Shown piece by piece: positions 7,764 to 11,190 of a DNA stretch of 11,190 nt. How positions within the stretch are numbered: position 1 is the first letter of the stretch; every line of letters begins with the position of its first letter. The notes under the pieces are model-generated. The model was given only the letters and a program-made list of their open reading frames with translations. It was not told the origin of the DNA and searched no databases. Position numbers and translations under genes: made by a program. Origin of the DNA: Cyanobacteriota bacterium (GTDB lineage: Bacteria > Cyanobacteriota > Cyanobacteriia > PCC-6307 > Cyanobiaceae); the NCBI GenBank assembly GCA_026389255.1, contig JAPLIF010000375.1:1-11190 (forward strand), in the 5' to 3' direction.

Positions 7764-8717
7764 ATGGCAGCGGCGCCAACCTCCCCATTCCCCGCCAATC
7801 CGCCTGCAGCGATGAGCTGGACAGCATTCCTGCAGGACTTAGGCGAGCGCCAAGAGCATGCCCTCACCCCCCATGAGCTGGAGGTGATTCTCTGCTTGCG
7901 GGAGGAGCCCGGCCAGAGCAAGCAACACCTGCTGGAGGCCTATCAGCACCGTCAAGGTCCGATCGAGGAGGAGGCCTTCACCCAGCGCCTGCGCACGATT
8001 TACCGCAAGTTCAATATCAGCGGCAGGGGCTACAAGCTGCCGCAGTTGCAGCGTTATCTGGCGCAGCAGTATCAGCAGAGTGGGCCGGGCCTGTCCCGTT
8101 TCGGCCTCAGCCGCATCCACGCCGCTTTCCCCACCGATACCTTTGCCGCCGCCCTAGAGCGGCTCATCCATGACGGGGGGGAAGCCCAGCCTGAAGACCC
8201 GAAGGAGGTGGCCATCTTGCAGACCTTTGCTCCCAACCTGGAGCACTACCGCGTCCAGCTCAGCCGCTGCCTACAGGCCGGGGTGCGGGTGCGCATCCTG
8301 CTGGCCTGGCCCTATTCCCTGGCCGCGGGGCTGCGGGAACAGGTGTTGACACGCTATGCGGACGAGCCGCTGGCGGAGGATTTCGCCATCCAGGGCAGCG
8401 TGATTGCCAACCTCGAAACCCTGGAGGCCACGATTCGCGCCAGCCGCCATCCCGCCAATCTGGAGATTCGGCTGTACGACACCCTGCCTTCGCTTGCGCT
8501 CTACCGCGCCGGCTCCACCCTGCTGGCGGCGCCCTTCCTGCACGGGGCCCTGGCGGTCCACACCTTCCAGCTGGAGCTCGACCTGCGCGCCAGCGATGCG
8601 TTGCTCACCGGCACCCTGCTGAACGACTTCGAACGGATGTGGACTGTGGCGCGTCCATTCCTGCCCGCCCCCGATCGGAACTGGCGCAATGAGCTGAAAA
8701 TTTTGTTCACCAATTGA
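7764..8717 (+). CDS. Winged-helix N-terminal domain fused to a PLD-like C-terminal domain
   Basis: A 317-residue soluble protein of unknown function. Residues 17-104 (MSWTAFLQDL, then LTPHELEVILCL, FTQRLRTIYRKFNI) resemble the winged-helix module found at the front of many cyanobacterial multidomain proteins with TIR, NACHT or other effector domains. Residues 147-300 resemble a phospholipase-D-superfamily half: ILQTFAPNLEHY, a basic VRVRILLAWP strand, LEIRLYDTLPSLALY, then FLHGALAVHTFQLEL and FERMW. The active HKD motif (H-x-K-x4-D) is not present, so a binding or sensing role is more likely than catalysis. ATG 7764 has an AGAGG six bases upstream; ATG 7812, where the conserved domain begins, is the alternative. 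The redox-type gene starts five bases after this stop, so they are almost surely one operon. Domain calls are by eye. Confidence 0.65.
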   Translation: MAAAPTSPFPANPPAAMSWTAFLQDLGERQEHALTPHELEVILCLREEPGQSKQHLLEAYQHRQGPIEEEAFTQRLRTIYRKFNISGRGYKLPQLQRYLAQQYQQSGPGLSRFGLSRIHAAFPTDTFAAALERLIHDGGEAQPEDPKEVAILQTFAPNLEHYRVQLSRCLQAGVRVRILLAWPYSLAAGLREQVLTRYADEPLAEDFAIQGSVIANLETLEATIRASRHPANLEIRLYDTLPSLALYRAGSTLLAAPFLHGALAVHTFQLELDLRASDALLTGTLLNDFERMWTVARPFLPAPDRNWRNELKILFTN

Positions 8718-8722
8718 TCGCC

Positions 8723-9261
8723 ATGCTGGCCCCTCTCAACGACCACGAACGAACCCGTATCGCCAGCCTGCGGGCCCACCCCGTGCTGGCCAATGTGGCC
8801 GCCCTCAGCTGGGATGACCTGCTGGCGCTGTTGCTGCAGCGGCGCTTTCTGTCGCTGTCGATCGTCAATGTCTATGAGTTCGTAATCGACGCCCTGGAGA
8901 GCGAGGCCATCAAGACCACAATTCGTCAGATCCTGCATGAGGAATACCCCCGCAACACCCGCGGCGTGCCCCTGGCCTCCCATCGCGAATTGCTGTTTCG
9001 CGACCTGCTGCATCTAGGCGCCAGCCGCAACCAGATCCTCAGCAGCCGCGAATCCGCTGAGACGCAGCAGGTGCGGCTGGCCAGCCTGGAGGCCCTGAAG
9101 AGCTGCCTGGACCATCCCCACAGCGACTTGGGATCAGCAGCGAAGCAGCCCTTCAGATCGCCATCAGCCAGGTGGATCGGGCCTGGGAACTAAAGGATCG
9201 CTTCTACCTGCAATTCGTGTCCCTGCCGGCCCCTAGCGGTTGTCCGGGGGGTGGACGGTGA
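8723..9261 (+). pseudogene. Heme-oxygenase-like (iron-containing redox enzyme family) gene with one-base frameshift
   Basis: From ATG 8723 the frame reads an all-helical protein: LLLQRRFLSLSIVNVYEFVIDAL, then IRQILHEEYP and ASHRELLFRDLLHLGAS. This matches the N-terminal half of the heme-oxygenase-like diiron family (E-E-x-P...SHREL...LG pattern; candidate ligands E73/E74 and H87). After HPHSD (residue 135) the frame degrades and stops at 9191-9193. In the frame entered at 9127 it continues naturally as LGISSEAALQIAISQVDRAWELKDRFY and stops at 9259-9261. Adding one base near 9127 (GAC to GACC) joins the two. Even when repaired, the product is about 180 residues and seems to lack the middle helices that carry further metal ligands. 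Either the gene is decaying or the assembly is wrong here. It lies five bases after the HTH-PLD gene and is probably co-transcribed. Confidence 0.6.
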
Positions 9262-9387
9262 GCGATCGCGGCCCATGGCGCCCGACTCGCCAACTTCAAC
9301 TTCACCACAATCCAGACCCAGGTGGGGCTGGTGCGGGGGCGGATGCCTCCGGCCTCAGGGATCCAATGGCTCCAGCCAGGTCTGTAG
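9262..9387 (+). other. Open coding-like fragment after the redox-type pseudogene
   Basis: In the same frame as the end of the redox-type gene, directly after its TGA, the sequence reads AIAAHGARLANFNFTTIQTQ followed by VGLVRGR and stops at 9385-9387. There is no start codon for it. It looks more protein-like than random sequence and may be the tail of another decayed gene, or part of a longer gene broken at 9259. Its end overlaps the minus-strand gene at 9355-9357 and beyond. No family was recognised. Confidence 0.25.
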
Positions 9388-9598
9388 ATCTTCGGCGTTC
9401 CGGAAATCAAGCAGGGCCAGCATGGGATCGAGATGCCGCGCCGGTGCCGCGCAGCCGTTGATGCAGGGCCGCGAAGGGGTAGTGCTGCGGCTGCAGGATC
9501 AGGACGAAATCGCGGTCGGCGTGCAGCCCCTGCATGCGACGCCGCACCAGATCGGGCGTATTGGCCGCGCTGTTGAGGATCTGGCCGCGGACGGACAT
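9355..9598 (-). pseudogene. Short gene of unknown family, frameshifted
   Basis: On the minus strand ATG 9598, preceded by GGCGGCAGG, opens a frame with very strong G/C third positions: SVRGQILNSAANTPDLVRRR, then FVLILQPQHYPFAALHQRL. Near 9436-9446 this frame turns into an unlikely tail and stops at 9407. The next frame continues instead as ARHLDPMLALLDFRNAEDLQTWLEPLDP and stops at 9355-9357. Dropping one G in the GC-rich stretch CACCGGCGCGG joins them into about 81 residues. The LLDF-x-x-x-EDLQ-x-WL ending resembles the end of DUF4351-type proteins, but this is a weak likeness. It faces the redox-type gene. It could be an intact 63-residue protein, though the good coding signal after the shift argues against that. 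Confidence 0.4.
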
Positions 9599-9748
9599 GG
9601 CCTGCCGCCGGGATTTTCAACGTTGAAACGGCAGCCGTGGCCGCCAATGGGTCCCGGGGGGCGGCGTCGTTGAATCAGCCGCGCCAGGCTGCACCCATCG
9701 GCAGGTCGGCGGGCGCCCACCCACCCTGCGCCGGTCCCCACCCCCTCG

Positions 9749-11047
9749 ATGGACTCAGACCCCTACCAGCAAATGCGCACCGTGGTGGCGGCGCCCCGCC
9801 TGGCCCGGGCGATCGCCATCGGCTCGCGCTTCTGCGCCAGGGCTGCCGCGATGCTCGAGCGGCTGGGGTTGGCGGGGGTGACCCCCAGCACCGCGGTAGA
9901 TCGCCAGCTGCTTGAAGCGCGCGCTGGGGGGGAGGCCCGCGAGCTGGATGAGGCGGGTCTGCTCCTCTGCCTGCGCTGTCGCGTCAGCCATGCCGCGGAG
10001 CAAAAGATCCTCGCCCTGGTGCGTCATTTCGGCCATCGCCACCAGCTTGATCCGATCGACCTGGCCGCCACCGTGCTCGACGACGGAGGGGACCCGCTCC
10101 CCTGGCCTTCCGTCGGGACCGCCGGCGCCGCCCACCGCCCCTTCTCCCTGGAGGTGATCGACAGCTACCGGCCTGAGCTGGCGGGTCTCGGCCACTGGAC
10201 CCGGCTGCGGGTGCAGAGCCACCCTCCTTTGGTGCGGCTGCTGCGGGAGCATGGGCTGCTGCTGCAGCGCGACTGGTCTCTGCTGGCCCACGCCAGCCCT
10301 GGCCGCATGGCGCGGGCCTGGGAGCAGCATGGTTCCGCGGCCCTCTCGCCCTCCCAGGTGGCCACCCTGCACCAGTGCTTCCGGGACCACTACCGCCAGG
10401 CCCGGGGCGATCGCCTCGCCGCTGCCTGGGAGCCGGGAGCCTTGTTCCTGTCCGCGCTCGATCCCCCTACCGCCGCGCCCCTCACCCTGGGTCGGCTGCA
10501 GGCCATGGCCACGGCCTTACGCCGCGACCGGCTGGCGGCCCTGCCCATGGCCGGGCCGGAGGGCCTGGAGGCCGTGGCGGCTGCCGCCCCCGCTGAGGAT
10601 CCTTCCCCCGGTCGGGTCGCCGAGGTGGAGGCGGCCCTGCGCCGCGCCCTGGCACGGCAGCTGCCCGCCATGCTGGCGGCCGACGGCCCTGAGGTCGCCC
10701 TGCGGGCCTGCCTCTGGCGCCATTACGCCAAGGGCCATTCCCAGCGGCGCATCGGCGAGGCCTGCGGCTGTTGCCAGCCGAAGGTGAACCGCCGCCTCCA
10801 ATGCGCAGCCCACGCCGCCGCGATCGCCACCACCGCCCTGGGCTTCCTCCTCGGCCGCGAGGGCTTTGAGGCGGTGGGTCACTCCCTGGCGGCCACCGAA
10901 AGCCAGGCCGCCGCCCTGCGCGACTACCTGCTGGCATGCCCCGCCGATGGCGATCGCCCGCGCCTGGCCCACTGGCTGGAGCCCCTCCTGGAGCCCCCCG
11001 TCGCCGTTGCCCCTCCCCATGACCTTCTCTGCAACCCCCATGCCTGA
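9749..11047 (+). CDS. HTH protein with sigma-70 region-4-like motif
   Basis: A 432-residue soluble protein of unknown role. The clear feature is a helix-turn-helix at residues 322-351: LWRHYAKGHSQRRIGEACGCCQPKVNRRLQ, which has the R-x-x-Y-x-x-G-x-S-x-x-I-x-x-x-x-x-x-x-Q-x-x-V-x-R pattern of sigma-factor region 4 and related regulators. Three cysteines (C339, C341, C342) sit in the turn. The N-terminal 300 residues are helical and Ala/Arg/Leu-rich, with no sigma region-2 motif that I can see, so it is not an obvious complete sigma factor. The start ATG 9749 opens MDSDPYQQM. The gene contains four GCGATCGC sites and fully G/C-ending codons, so it belongs to the host genome. Its last codons overlap the next gene, which suggests translational coupling. 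It may be a sigma-like or DNA-binding regulator. Confidence 0.72.
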   Translation: MDSDPYQQMRTVVAAPRLARAIAIGSRFCARAAAMLERLGLAGVTPSTAVDRQLLEARAGGEARELDEAGLLLCLRCRVSHAAEQKILALVRHFGHRHQLDPIDLAATVLDDGGDPLPWPSVGTAGAAHRPFSLEVIDSYRPELAGLGHWTRLRVQSHPPLVRLLREHGLLLQRDWSLLAHASPGRMARAWEQHGSAALSPSQVATLHQCFRDHYRQARGDRLAAAWEPGALFLSALDPPTAAPLTLGRLQAMATALRRDRLAALPMAGPEGLEAVAAAAPAEDPSPGRVAEVEAALRRALARQLPAMLAADGPEVALRACLWRHYAKGHSQRRIGEACGCCQPKVNRRLQCAAHAAAIATTALGFLLGREGFEAVGHSLAATESQAAALRDYLLACPADGDRPRLAHWLEPLLEPPVAVAPPHDLLCNPHA

Positions 11048-11190
11048 CCCCTTCGACGAGGATCCGGACGATCCCCTAGCCCTCCCCCTCCCCCCCCACC
11101 CCCTGTGGCTCGACGAGCCGGCGTCACCGGGCCTGCCACGGGACCATCCCTCCCTGGCCCTGCAGGCGCTGCGGCAGCAGCGGGCGGAGC
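11019..11190 (+). CDS. Acidic, proline-rich protein, partial
   Basis: An open frame runs from ATG 11019 (MTFSATPMPDPFDEDPDD) to the window edge, 57 codons so far. A second in-frame ATG at 11040 is also possible. The visible part is acidic and rich in proline and leucine, without a recognisable domain. It overlaps the end of the sigma-region-4-like gene by 29 or 8 bases depending on start, so the two are probably translated together and may act together, for example as a DNA-binding protein and a partner. No function can be given. Confidence 0.55.
   Translation, partial: MTFSATPMPDPFDEDPDDPLALPLPPHPLWLDEPASPGLPRDHPSLALQALRQQRAE

Overview
The window looks like a piece of a GC-rich picocyanobacterial chromosome (Synechococcus/Cyanobium/Vulcanococcus type). 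I infer this from six copies of the cyanobacterial palindrome GCGATCGC (HIP1; starting at 2667, 9262, 9809, 10407, 10820 and 10950), from a valyl-tRNA synthetase of cyanobacterial style, and from strongly G/C-ending codons in most genes. No rRNA, tRNA, CRISPR array or intact insertion sequence was seen.

Layout. 1-781 (minus): a PlsC-type acyltransferase cut by the window edge. 971-1807 (plus): a four-helix membrane protein with a bestrophin-like/DUF4239-like look. 1808-2230: an AT-richer patch with a small minus-strand membrane protein. 2130-2776: the C-terminal half of an antitoxin-like protein overlapping an intact PIN-domain (VapC-type) toxin. 2777-3138: an AT-richer spacer without a convincing gene. 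3139-3978: an MscS-type mechanosensitive channel. 4150-6759: valS. 6992-7663 (minus): a TIGR04222-like membrane protein. 7764-9261: a two-gene cassette of a winged-helix plus PLD-like-fold protein and a heme-oxygenase-like (iron-containing redox enzyme) protein, the second one frameshifted. 9355-9598 (minus): a short frameshifted gene. 9749-11047: a 432-residue protein with a sigma-region-4-like helix-turn-helix, overlapping an acidic, proline-rich partner that runs off the window.

Housekeeping genes (plsC, mscS, valS) alternate with accessory patches (vapBC remnant, AT-rich small membrane protein, TIGR04222-like gene, HTH-PLD/redox cassette). Most accessory patches show damage: a truncated antitoxin, two single-base frameshifts and an apparent internal deletion. 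ValS itself appears to lack about 55-60 residues in frame at the start of its anticodon-binding domain, although HIGH, KMSKS and the editing domain are intact. Either this is a real and odd synthetase or the assembly has errors; read mapping would decide.

The best candidate for an undescribed system is the HTH-PLD-like/heme-oxygenase-like pair, with the divergent TIGR04222-like membrane gene beside it. All family names here come from motif recognition by eye, not from database searches.
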